A stretch of DNA of 64,000 nucleotides from Paraglaciecola polaris LMG 21857 (lineage in GTDB: Bacteria; Pseudomonadota; Gammaproteobacteria; Enterobacterales; Alteromonadaceae). The stretch is from NCBI RefSeq assembly GCF_000315055.1, contig NZ_BAER01000138.1, positions 1 to 64,000 on the forward strand. Reading direction: 5' to 3'. The position numbers and the translations under genes were made by a program. This document shows positions 56,738 to 64,000 of this stretch, one piece after another. How positions within the stretch are numbered: position 1 is the stretch's first letter; the number at the start of each line of letters is the position of its first letter. The notes below the pieces were generated by a model that worked only from the letters and a program-made list of their open reading frames with translations, was not told where the DNA came from and did not search any database.

Positions 56738-56804
56738 AGCAATATAAGAATCATCTCGCAACATTTCTGAGCGAAGCTAGTGGTATTCTTATATTGCTGT
56801 TTTT
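56738..56804 (+). terminator. Long-loop terminator after the amidohydrolase
   Basis: A perfect 14-bp stem AGCAATATAAGAAT (56738-56751) / ATTCTTATATTGCT (56785-56798) encloses 33 bases, including a small TCGC/GCGA hairpin, and is followed by GTTTTTT. The T tract supports termination; the long structured loop is unusual. Confidence 0.75.
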
Positions 56805-56886
56805 TATCAAAAACGGCATGATCCTGTCGCTAATTTACGGTGTGATGTTGTGATAATGACCAGTGATATAAGAGAATGATTTAGGA

Positions 56887-57525
56887 ATGCCAACACAAAG
56901 TGTTATCCCTGCCAAACAACAACGCAGTCAAGACACCCAGCGGAATCTAATGAACGCGGTACATCATTGCCTACAAAGTAAATTTTTTGAGCATATCAGT
57001 ATCAAAGAATTGTGTGAGCATGCCAATGTGTCTGTGGGGACCTTTTATCGGCGCTTTAAGAATAAAGACACATTATTACCACTTCTATATCAGGATTTCG
57101 GCCGAGATCTAATCGCTTGGATTGACGCCCTAGAACAAAATCAGTACGCCTCTTTATCACATGCGGTTAGCGGTGTTACTCAACAATGCCATGATTTCTT
57201 TGCCGCCAATCGTAGCTTATTTCGTACCATACATCTTAACTCCCGCCTGCATTCAGACCTGGTGGTAGGCGAAGCGCTGGTCGACAGACGAGAAGTGTAC
57301 ACCCGTATTGCCAATATTTTACTCAGATTCAGTGCCAATATCACAGCGGCAGATAAAACCGCAGCGGTTAATTTGGTCATATTCACCTTGATCAGTACCT
57401 TACTGGATAAAGTACTTTATCCACAAATTACCCCGGCCATCGCGTGCGAATTAGATTCACAGGCGTTATGCGATGAATTGCCAAAAATGTTAATGCTTTA
57501 TTTATGTAACAAGCAAAATACCTAA
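56887..57525 (+). CDS. TetR/AcrR family transcriptional regulator
   Basis: DNA-binding repressor of 212 residues. The N-terminal helix-turn-helix spans about residues 15-60, with I-K-E-L-C-E-H-A-N-V-S-V-G-T-F-Y-R-R-F the recognition region. The C-terminal ligand-binding part is helical and of unknown specificity. It precedes the Nramp-like transporter gene by 109 bases in the same direction, so that gene is a possible target. Confidence 0.9.
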   Translation: MPTQSVIPAKQQRSQDTQRNLMNAVHHCLQSKFFEHISIKELCEHANVSVGTFYRRFKNKDTLLPLLYQDFGRDLIAWIDALEQNQYASLSHAVSGVTQQCHDFFAANRSLFRTIHLNSRLHSDLVVGEALVDRREVYTRIANILLRFSANITAADKTAAVNLVIFTLISTLLDKVLYPQITPAIACELDSQALCDELPKMLMLYLCNKQNT

Positions 57526-57634
57526 ACGTGTATGGACTGGATGGATGTGAAGTTTTTAGCATCAATCAACAGCATACTGAAATTTATCCAAATAGAGATT
57601 GATCAAAAATCATTCATAAAACGGTAGCAGTATC

Positions 57635-58927
57635 ATGAAACTCACTAGAATAATGGCCTTACTCGGGCCAGGTATCGTTTGGGCCGCCACTAGCATTGGC
57701 GTATCACATATCGTTCAAGCCACCCGTGCGGGCGCCGATTTCGGTTTCGCCTTACTGGGCTTCATATTATTGGCCCATGTGGTGAAATACCCTTTTTTCC
57801 TGTTTGGTCCTAAATACGCAGGCTTAACCGGAAAAAGCTTACTTGATGGTTATCGTTCAGTCGGCAAGTGGGCGTTTTATTTATTTCTGGCCTTAACCTT
57901 CCTCACCATGTTTTTTGTCCAATCTGGTGTGACAATCGTCACCGCAGCACTGGCGATGAACCTGTTTGGTGATGTGCTATCCCTTTCCCAGTGGGCAGCG
58001 TTGGTATTGGGTATTGTATGCGCCGTACTTTTGATTGGGCATTACAAAGTACTCAATACCATGCTTAAATGGATGATGTTAATTCTGGTTGTTTGTAGCG
58101 TAATCGCTTGGTTTGCTGCGATCGGACGCTTGGGCTTTACCCCATCAGTGGATGCCCCTACGATTAGCTTAGGTGCCGCGGCCAGCATTGCGTTTATCGT
58201 TGCGCTTATCGGCTGGATGCCCACAGCCATTGAAGTATCAGTGTGGCATTCCCTGTGGATTTTATCTCGAGGCGCCAAGCCCGGTGCCGAAAACGCCAAG
58301 AATGCCACCACCGACTTTAATATCGGTTATGGGGTTAGCTTATTATTGGCTATCATCTTTTTATGGTTAGGTGCCTTATTGATGTTTGGCCAAGGCGATG
58401 GTTTCGCTGATTCTGCCGCCGCATTTGCCGGTCAATTGGTCAGTATATATAGTACGGCTTTGGGAGATTGGAGCTGGTTGTTAATGGCCATAGTGACCTT
58501 TGTGGCACTATTTTCAACCACCTTTGCTGTTGCTGATGGTTTCCCGCAAGTGTGGAAGCGAGCCTATGAATTAAACCGTGATAAAGCAACAAATACAAAC
58601 TTGGCACCTACCCAGACATCCCCCGCTGCCCCTAAAAGCCGGGGCGGCGGCATCGTTTATTTGCTGTCGTTAGCCATTTTAGCCATAGGTAGCTGGTGGA
58701 TCATTACCGATTTTAGCGCCGACATTAAAGCCTTGTTGGATTTTGTTACCACGGTTTCGTTTGTTAGCGCGCCCATATATGCCTGGTTAAATTATAAGGT
58801 GATGATGGGCGCTGACGTTAGCCCAGAGCACAAACCTCAAGGTGCGTTTCGTATCTATACCCTGACCTGCCTAACAATCTTAACCCTATTTAGTGTGTTT
58901 TTTGTATGCTGGAAAACGCTAGGATAA
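57635..58927 (+). CDS. Nramp-fold transporter with non-canonical metal site
   Basis: Inner-membrane transporter of 430 residues with about 11 helices and the Nramp opening G-P-G-I-V-W-A. True Nramp manganese/iron carriers have D-P-G-N in helix 1 and M-P-H in helix 6. Here helix 1 reads A-T-S-I-G-V-S-H and helix 6 reads G-W-M-P-T-A-I-E. The metal-binding Asp and Asn are lost while Met-Pro is kept. The substrate is therefore probably not a transition metal; Mg2+ or an organic solute is possible, as in divergent Nramp-related branches. A TetR-family regulator lies upstream. Confidence 0.85.
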   Translation: MKLTRIMALLGPGIVWAATSIGVSHIVQATRAGADFGFALLGFILLAHVVKYPFFLFGPKYAGLTGKSLLDGYRSVGKWAFYLFLALTFLTMFFVQSGVTIVTAALAMNLFGDVLSLSQWAALVLGIVCAVLLIGHYKVLNTMLKWMMLILVVCSVIAWFAAIGRLGFTPSVDAPTISLGAAASIAFIVALIGWMPTAIEVSVWHSLWILSRGAKPGAENAKNATTDFNIGYGVSLLLAIIFLWLGALLMFGQGDGFADSAAAFAGQLVSIYSTALGDWSWLLMAIVTFVALFSTTFAVADGFPQVWKRAYELNRDKATNTNLAPTQTSPAAPKSRGGGIVYLLSLAILAIGSWWIITDFSADIKALLDFVTTVSFVSAPIYAWLNYKVMMGADVSPEHKPQGAFRIYTLTCLTILTLFSVFFVCWKTLG

Positions 58928-58970
58928 AACCACCCGGTTTTCAGCACGAACACCTACCCCCAGTTCAATC

Positions 58971-58995
58971 ATACCGTCATCCCTGATGACGGTAT
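58971..58995 (+). terminator. Hairpin between the Nramp-like and GFA genes
   Basis: A perfect 10-bp stem ATACCGTCAT / ATGACGGTAT with a 5-base loop lies 44 bases past the transporter stop and 26 before the next start. There is no T run, so it is a weak terminator or a leader structure. Confidence 0.45.
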
Positions 58996-59020
58996 CAATC
59001 TAATATAATGAGGACGTGTT

Positions 59021-59431
59021 ATGAACATTACCGGTCGTTGCCACTGCGGCGAACTAGAATTTAGTGCAGTTGTCGATCCTGAAAAAGCCATGATATGCCA
59101 TTGTGCCGATTGCCAAGTATTGTCTGCCAGTGCTTTTCGCACAGTCGTTGTCACCGAACTTGATGGGTTAACGTTTACCAAAGGCAAACCTAAGGAATAC
59201 GTCAAGATCGCGCAAAGTGGCAACCATCGCGCTCAAGGATTTTGTGAGCATTGTGGCACTGGCATTTATGCCTCTGCCGTGGGCGACGAGCCTAAGATCT
59301 ATAATCTGCGCATAGGGGCAATCGAGCAGCGCCACGCACTCCCCCCCAAACGACAAATTTGGTCTAGCGCCGCACTTAAATGGTTGCCCAGCATAAAAGA
59401 CTTGCCCAGTTTCGATAAAGGCCCTATTTAA
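59021..59431 (+). CDS. GFA family glutathione-dependent formaldehyde-activating-like protein
   Basis: Small zinc protein of 136 residues in the GFA family. The structural zinc ligands are visible: C7-x-C9 (C-H-C-G), C26-x-C28-x2-C31 and C75-x2-C78 (C-E-H-C-G). Family members are named for formaldehyde activation, but most have no proven activity, so only the family is claimed. No formaldehyde dehydrogenase gene is nearby. Confidence 0.9.
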   Translation: MNITGRCHCGELEFSAVVDPEKAMICHCADCQVLSASAFRTVVVTELDGLTFTKGKPKEYVKIAQSGNHRAQGFCEHCGTGIYASAVGDEPKIYNLRIGAIEQRHALPPKRQIWSSAALKWLPSIKDLPSFDKGPI

Positions 59432-59745
59432 CGTCCTCTACGATAATCCCTTTATTACCAGATGAACTGTAAATATTACAGTCCATCTGGTAATTGTTAC
59501 CTTGAATAAAACCTTCCAACTGAACTTGTAAATCCACCTAATCGTCCCTAGCTAGTATACTGTAGGCGCTGAAAAGCTTGCATTCATGCTGGCTTACTCT
59601 TTGCGTATATCGAAAGCATTAACTATTTTTGAATAGTCAGTGTGAGTACTCTGTCAGGTACGTTTCATACCCCTAACAAGGGTAAAAACGGCTTAACAAG
59701 CACTTCTCATTTGACCTATTCGCATTCACTAGTAGGGAGAGCATC
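59432..59745. other. Intergenic region with a large hairpin
   Basis: This 314-base spacer begins with a 41-base near-perfect hairpin at 59454-59494. The remainder is the leader of the PRC-barrel gene, ending in AGGGAG eight bases or so before its ATG. No promoter could be assigned with confidence and no small gene was seen. Confidence 0.45.
59454..59494. repeat. 41-base imperfect palindrome
   Basis: ATTACCAGATG / CATCTGGTAAT (59454-59464, 59484-59494) is the outer stem, a single A/C mismatch follows, and ACTGTAA / TTACAGT (59466-59472, 59476-59482) is the inner stem around loop ATA. That makes 18 paired bases per arm. No T run follows on either strand, so it is not a standard terminator. Confidence 0.75.
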
Positions 59746-60507
59746 ATGCTTGCAGGTTTACGAGACATTCAACGATTTACCATAGCAGCAACAGACGGCG
59801 ATATCGGTATCATCAAAGACTTTTTGTTTGATGACCGAGCTTGGACGGTTCGATACATGTATGTCGATACGCACAAATGGCTGCCCCTAGGGGAGAAAGT
59901 GCTTATTTCTCCCATATCCTTGAGAGAAATTGACACAGAGGATGAAAAAATCCACGTTGCTTTAAGCAAGCAACAAGTTAAAGACAGCCCTTCCATCGAT
60001 GAAGAAAAAACCGTATCTCGGGAATACGAGGAGATATTGTTTTCCTATCTAGGTTACGGTTACTACTGGACTGGGCCTGGGGCTTGGGGCGAATATGCCC
60101 ACCCCACGGCATTGGTTAATCAACAGGCTCTCGAACAAGCAAACAGCAATCTACAGGAACATGAAAAGAGCCACGCAAATCATTTGCGCTCTATTGATGA
60201 GTTGCAAGGTTACGATGTTATCGCTGGTGGCGAAACCGTTGGGCATATTCATGATTTAATTTTGGATACCGAAAACTGGGAAGTGCCCATGCTGGTCATC
60301 GACACGCACAATTGGTTGCCAGGTGGTAAGAAGCTACTGTTAGCGCCTAAACATATCAACGACATTAACTGGCTAGAGCAACGGGTACACTGTACCTTAC
60401 CCGCTGAAGATATCGAACATTGCCCTGAGTGCGATCATGACTTGTTAAACGATCTTGACTATAAACTTAAGGTCAAACGTACGTTGCAAAGTTTACCAAA
60501 AATCTAG
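59746..60507 (+). CDS. Double PRC-barrel domain protein
   Basis: Cytoplasmic protein of 253 residues made of two PRC-barrel domains. The first is at about residues 5-80 (G-D-I-G-I-I-K-D-F-L-F-D-D, then V-D-T-H-K-W-L-P-L-G), the second at about 150-225 (G-E-T-V-G-H-I-H-D-L-I-L-D, then I-D-T-H-N-W-L-P-G-G). The repeats are clearly similar and so arose by duplication. A Tyr/Gly/Trp-rich linker (Y-G-Y-Y-W-T-G-P-G-A-W-G) separates them. PRC barrels bind partners in photosynthetic centres, rRNA processing and stress proteins. The function here is unknown. A C-P-E-C motif lies near the C-terminus. Confidence 0.85.
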   Translation: MLAGLRDIQRFTIAATDGDIGIIKDFLFDDRAWTVRYMYVDTHKWLPLGEKVLISPISLREIDTEDEKIHVALSKQQVKDSPSIDEEKTVSREYEEILFSYLGYGYYWTGPGAWGEYAHPTALVNQQALEQANSNLQEHEKSHANHLRSIDELQGYDVIAGGETVGHIHDLILDTENWEVPMLVIDTHNWLPGGKKLLLAPKHINDINWLEQRVHCTLPAEDIEHCPECDHDLLNDLDYKLKVKRTLQSLPKI

Positions 60508-60526
60508 ACGGAACTTCATTAAACAG

Positions 60527-60562
60527 GCAATAAAGAGCGACGTTCAGCACGCTCTTTATTGC
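60527..60562 (+). terminator. Terminator after the PRC-barrel gene
   Basis: A perfect 13-bp stem GCAATAAAGAGCG / CGCTCTTTATTGC (60527-60539, 60550-60562) with a 10-base loop lies 20 bases past the stop codon. The T-rich part is inside the stem rather than after it. Confidence 0.65.
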
Positions 60563-60621
60563 ACATTCACCATCAGCTACGTAACACATTTTGCGTAAAA
60601 GCCTGACAGCCGGAGAACATC

Positions 60622-63345
60622 ATGCAGCAAGCCTCCCCTTATCTAAAAAGCCTGACCTTAGATGGCGAAAAATTTTCCTATTACGCCCTCGATAGCCTAG
60701 CTAACACACACGACATTAAGCGTTTACCTTTTGCCGCTAAAATTTTACTCGAAAATTTATTACGTCACAGCCAAGAAAGCTTTGTGCAAGACGAGGACAT
60801 ACAAAAACTCGCCAATTGGGATATCAATGACAGCGATTCCACTGAGATCGCGTTTGTCCCCTCTCGAGTGGTATTGCAAGATTTTACCGGCGTACCCGCC
60901 GTCGTAGACTTAGCTGCCATGCGCGATGCCATGGTCGACTTAGGTGGAGATCCACAAAAAATCAACCCGCTAAAACCAGTAGAACTGGTGATTGATCACT
61001 CTGTTATGGTGGATTATTTCGCCCAAAGCGACGCCTTTGATAAAAATACTGCCAAAGAAGTTGAGCGCAACAAAGAACGTTATCAATTTCTGCGCTGGGG
61101 CCAAAAAGCGTTCAATAATTTCAAAGTGGTTCCTCCGGGTAAAGGCATAGTGCATCAGGTCAACCTGGAATACTTAGCCCGAGTTACGTTTATAGAAGAA
61201 CAGGAAGACCAGACACTGCTCTACCCCGATACGTTAGTCGGCACAGATTCCCATACCACCATGATCAACGGCCTAGGTGTTTTAGGTTGGGGCGTGGGTG
61301 GCATTGAAGCTGAAGCCGCTATGCTCGGCCAACCTGTCACCATGCTTATCCCTGAGGTCGTCGGCATGGAGATCACAGGAGCATTGCCTCCTGGCACCAC
61401 TGCAACCGATTTAGTGCTAACGATTACCCAGAAACTGCGTGAGTTTGGTGTAGTGGGTAAGTTTGTGGAATTTTACGGCGAAGGGATCAAACAGTTAACC
61501 ATCGCCGATCGAGCAACCATCGCCAACATGGCTCCTGAATACGGGGCAACCTGTGGCATATTTCCACTCGATGAACAAACCGAAACCTACTTGCGCTTAA
61601 CGGGCCGCGAAGAGCGCAACATAAAACTGATTAAAGCTTATGCCCAAGCGCAAGGCATGTGGGGCTCTGAAGCCCAGAACAGTGCTATTTATCACGCTAA
61701 TCTGCACATCGACTTAGCTGAAGTGGTGACGTCCATCGCTGGGCCCAAACGTCCCCAAGACAGGATCCCTCTAACCGAGGCGGCAAGCCAGTTCAGCGCT
61801 TGGTTATCTGAGCAAGAGAAGCTCATTCTCAGCACTGATGATCCCGAAAAAGGACGTTTTGAATCAGAAGGTGGCCACCAAGCTGAAAAAAGCGAAAATT
61901 CCGCTCAGGTTGAATACAACGGACAACGTTTTAGCTTAAACGACGGTGCAGTGGTGATTGCTGCCATTACCAGTTGTACGAATACCTCCAACCCCTCTGT
62001 ATTAATAGCGGCGGGCTTACTGGCCAAAAAAGCCAGTGAACTGGGATTGTCTGTTAAACCTTGGGTCAAAACCAGCTTTGCACCGGGCTCACAAGTTGTC
62101 ACCGAATATCTAAACAAAGCGAACCTCACCCATGAACTGGAAAACTTAGGATTTCACCTAGTGGGTTATGGCTGCACTACCTGTATCGGTAATTCAGGCC
62201 CGCTACCAGAACCTATCAGCGCTGCGATCCGTAAAGAAAAACTGAATGTCACGTCGGTTCTTTCCGGTAATCGTAACTTTGAAGGGCGTATTCATTCCGA
62301 TGTAAAAGCAAATTATCTGGCATCGCCGCCGTTGGTTATTGCCTATGCTCTAGCAGGCAACATGCAGATTGATTTACTTAAAGAACCCCTTGGCACCAGT
62401 CATGAAGGCAAGCCAATTTACCTGCGTGATATTTGGCCCACCAATGACGAAATTCAAACCTTGGTTACTGAGGTGGTGAACAGTGAGATGTTCTCGGAAC
62501 GCTATAGCCATATTTTTGAGGGGGATGAGACCTGGAACAATTTAGATGTCGTCGATAGCGAACAGTATAATTGGCCTGAATCTACCTACGTGAAAAAACC
62601 AACCTTCTTTGACGGCATTCAACAACAACCTGAGGCCATTAGCGCCATTGAAAACGCCCGCTGTTTATTGAAACTTGGCGACAGTGTTACCACGGATCAT
62701 ATATCTCCTGCGGGCAGCATAGCGCCCGATGGCCCAGCAGCGCAATATCTGCAAGCCCATGGCGTAGATGAGCACGACTTTAACTCGTTTGGTTCTCGTC
62801 GGGGTAACCACGAAATTATGATGCGCGGCACATTTGCCAACGTTAGATTAAAAAATCAGTTAGCACCCGGTACCGAAGGCGGCTGGACACGCTTTCAACC
62901 ATCAAAAGAACAGATGTCTGTTTTTGACGCCGCCATGCAGTATCAAGAACAAGGTACCCCCACTGTCGTGATCGCCGGTAAAGAGTACGGCACAGGAAGT
63001 TCCAGAGATTGGGCCGCAAAAGGTCCACTGTTACTCGGCGTAAAAGCCGTGATTGCCGAAAGTTACGAGCGGATCCATCGGTCAAATTTGATTGGCATGG
63101 GAATTCTGCCGTTGCAATTTAATCCAGGTGACAGTGCCGCCAGCTTAAAACTCGATGGTACCGAGCAATATTCTATCAGTGCCGTTGATAGCGGGCAGAA
63201 GGAGGTGACTGTATCGGTCAAAGGCGAGCAAAATGAGTTTAGCTTTGTTGCAAAAATTCGCATTGATACACCCAATGAGTTTAGTTATTTCAGCGACGGC
63301 GGCATACTTCAGTACGTGCTGCGTAGTTTAAATAAAGACGTATGA
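60622..63345 (+). CDS. acnA: Aconitate hydratase AcnA
   Basis: Iron-sulphur enzyme of 907 residues that converts citrate to isocitrate in the TCA cycle. The three cluster cysteines are Cys452 (I-T-S-C-T-N-T-S-N-P), Cys518 and Cys521 (G-C-T-T-C-I-G-N-S-G). The early D-S-H-T-T-M-I-N-G and the late swivel-domain G-S-S-R-D-W-A-A-K-G motifs are present. Length and motifs are those of the AcnA/IRP1 type, the more oxidative-stress-resistant form, rather than AcnB. Transcribed alone with a strong terminator. Confidence 0.97.
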   Translation: MQQASPYLKSLTLDGEKFSYYALDSLANTHDIKRLPFAAKILLENLLRHSQESFVQDEDIQKLANWDINDSDSTEIAFVPSRVVLQDFTGVPAVVDLAAMRDAMVDLGGDPQKINPLKPVELVIDHSVMVDYFAQSDAFDKNTAKEVERNKERYQFLRWGQKAFNNFKVVPPGKGIVHQVNLEYLARVTFIEEQEDQTLLYPDTLVGTDSHTTMINGLGVLGWGVGGIEAEAAMLGQPVTMLIPEVVGMEITGALPPGTTATDLVLTITQKLREFGVVGKFVEFYGEGIKQLTIADRATIANMAPEYGATCGIFPLDEQTETYLRLTGREERNIKLIKAYAQAQGMWGSEAQNSAIYHANLHIDLAEVVTSIAGPKRPQDRIPLTEAASQFSAWLSEQEKLILSTDDPEKGRFESEGGHQAEKSENSAQVEYNGQRFSLNDGAVVIAAITSCTNTSNPSVLIAAGLLAKKASELGLSVKPWVKTSFAPGSQVVTEYLNKANLTHELENLGFHLVGYGCTTCIGNSGPLPEPISAAIRKEKLNVTSVLSGNRNFEGRIHSDVKANYLASPPLVIAYALAGNMQIDLLKEPLGTSHEGKPIYLRDIWPTNDEIQTLVTEVVNSEMFSERYSHIFEGDETWNNLDVVDSEQYNWPESTYVKKPTFFDGIQQQPEAISAIENARCLLKLGDSVTTDHISPAGSIAPDGPAAQYLQAHGVDEHDFNSFGSRRGNHEIMMRGTFANVRLKNQLAPGTEGGWTRFQPSKEQMSVFDAAMQYQEQGTPTVVIAGKEYGTGSSRDWAAKGPLLLGVKAVIAESYERIHRSNLIGMGILPLQFNPGDSAASLKLDGTEQYSISAVDSGQKEVTVSVKGEQNEFSFVAKIRIDTPNEFSYFSDGGILQYVLRSLNKDV

Positions 63346-63376
63346 TCCCCTAGATACTGAACAAAAGTAACTAATC

Positions 63377-63407
63377 AGCCGACCCCATTTCTAGGGTCGG
63401 CTTTTTT
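63377..63407 (+). terminator. Terminator after acnA
   Basis: A perfect 9-bp GC-rich stem AGCCGACCC / GGGTCGGCT (63377-63385, 63394-63402) runs into six T, 32 bases past the stop codon. Confidence 0.93.
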
Positions 63408-63654
63408 GTATTTAACGCTTCACCACCAGCCAGCCCATTTTTTAACCAAGTAAAATATCGTCATTGATCCAGTATAAGTTTCAGTTTGCACTATTTCGCT
63501 GTCCCCCTACCAAACATAAGCATTTGATTAAATAGATTTTTTTATATTATCCATCAAAAAATAATATTGGCATGAGAATCGCTTAATAATACTTATGCAA
63601 AGACTCACTATATTCACCAAGATAAGTGAATTCTTAAAATTAAAGGATAAAACC

Positions 63655-63813
63655 ATGAAAACTAAATTGATAAGCACATTAAAGACATTGATAAACTCAG
63701 CAGCTTTGGTGGCTATTCTGGTACTGGGCCTAACTTCATGCGCGACTATCGACGGTGCAGGACAGGATATTGAAAGCGCAGGCGAAGCCGTTCAAGACGC
63801 AGCCAACGAATAA
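63655..63813 (+). CDS. Entericidin A/B-like small lipoprotein
   Basis: Lipoprotein of 52 residues. The signal peptide ends L-G-L-T-S-C and the short mature part C-A-T-I-D-G-A-G-Q-D-I-E-S-A-G, then E-A-V-Q-D-A-A, is the entericidin pattern. In E. coli, EcnA and EcnB form an antidote/toxin pair induced in stationary phase; in most genomes the lone homologue is a small envelope protein of unclear role. The frame is open 20 codons upstream, but ATG 63655 has AAAGGA eight bases before it and gives a proper signal peptide. Confidence 0.85.
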   Translation: MKTKLISTLKTLINSAALVAILVLGLTSCATIDGAGQDIESAGEAVQDAANE

Positions 63814-63930
63814 TGTGCCCCACCATAAAAGTTAGCTAACAATGTCGTTCAGCTGCGTTTGAAAGAATAAAGCTCGGTATTCTGTCTGAAAATAGAGACA
63901 GCGATTGACAATGGTAACGTTAAATAGAGT

Positions 63931-64000
63931 ATGTATATGGCTAAAGCATTAAATTCAGCCAACTGCTTTGATACCCATTTACGTCAGGTCAGGTGCAGCA
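63931..64000 (+). CDS. Possible start of a truncated gene at the right edge
   Basis: A frame open to the end of the window begins at ATG 63931 or 63937 and encodes 22-24 residues with no recognisable domain. Only a weak AGAG precedes it. It may be the beginning of a real gene or chance; the window is too short to tell. Confidence 0.25.
   Translation, partial: MYMAKALNSANCFDTHLRQVRCS

Noticed and set aside
1-64000. CRISPR arrays, intact insertion sequences, tRNA genes, prophage
   Set aside because: No regularly spaced repeats, transposase or integrase motifs, or cloverleaf sequences were noticed by eye; a tRNA scan was not possible here.

Overview
The window looks like chromosomal DNA of a marine gammaproteobacterium of the Alteromonadales (Alteromonas/Glaciecola/Paraglaciecola type). 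This is inferred from the conserved blocks rluD-pgeF-clpB opposite bamD, pomAB opposite xseB-ispA-dxs, nrdR-ribD-ribE-ribBX-ribH-nusB-thiL-pgpA and cyoABCDE, together with PEP-CTERM and DUF4402 proteins. Base composition and gene density are even. No tRNA, rRNA gene, CRISPR array or intact insertion sequence was seen.

Layout. 1-946: no convincing gene; the left edge carries a stable-RNA type promoter firing leftwards out of the window. 947-5.9 kb: pssA, then a PEP-CTERM surface protein behind a good sigma-54 promoter match, and the PEP-CTERM-associated TPR protein PrsT. 6-11.4 kb: clpB, pgeF and rluD leftward, bamD rightward. 11.4-19.0 kb: an ECF sigma factor with its ChrR-type cupin anti-sigma, a LON-domain protein, and a divergent seven-gene operon (NTF2-like, SDR, FAD oxidoreductase, DUF1365, Cfa-type methyltransferase, chalcone-isomerase-like, DUF3833). 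Both the sigma gene and the operon are preceded by TGATCT-N18-TA elements, which suggests one stress regulon that remodels membrane fatty acids. 19-24.1 kb: PomAB sodium-type stator genes and the isoprenoid genes xseB-ispA-dxs. 24.2-31 kb: DUF188 protein, then the riboflavin/thiamine/nusB block and nrdR.

31.1-39.65 kb: an accessory block lying between nrdR and glyA, which are often neighbours in proteobacteria. It encodes three FlgO-domain lipoproteins, two DUF4402 pilin-like subunits, a PapD-like chaperone, an usher-like outer-membrane protein with an unusual C-terminus, and a SPOR-domain lipoprotein. One FlgO protein and the SPOR lipoprotein share a distinctive segment of about 31 residues, and the usher ends in a second SPOR-like domain. 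I think this is the best candidate for a poorly described system: a chaperone-usher organelle with its own periplasmic/peptidoglycan scaffold.

39.9-49.6 kb: glyA, a Gfo/Idh oxidoreductase, an M20 peptidase, ettA and a large hybrid histidine kinase. 49.7-54.4 kb: cyoABCDE leftward, followed by a small membrane protein. 55.4-64 kb: a secreted M20 amidohydrolase behind a Fur-like box, a TetR regulator, an Nramp-fold transporter lacking the usual metal motif, a GFA-family protein, a double PRC-barrel protein, acnA and an entericidin-like lipoprotein. Many gene ends are marked by clear hairpin terminators.
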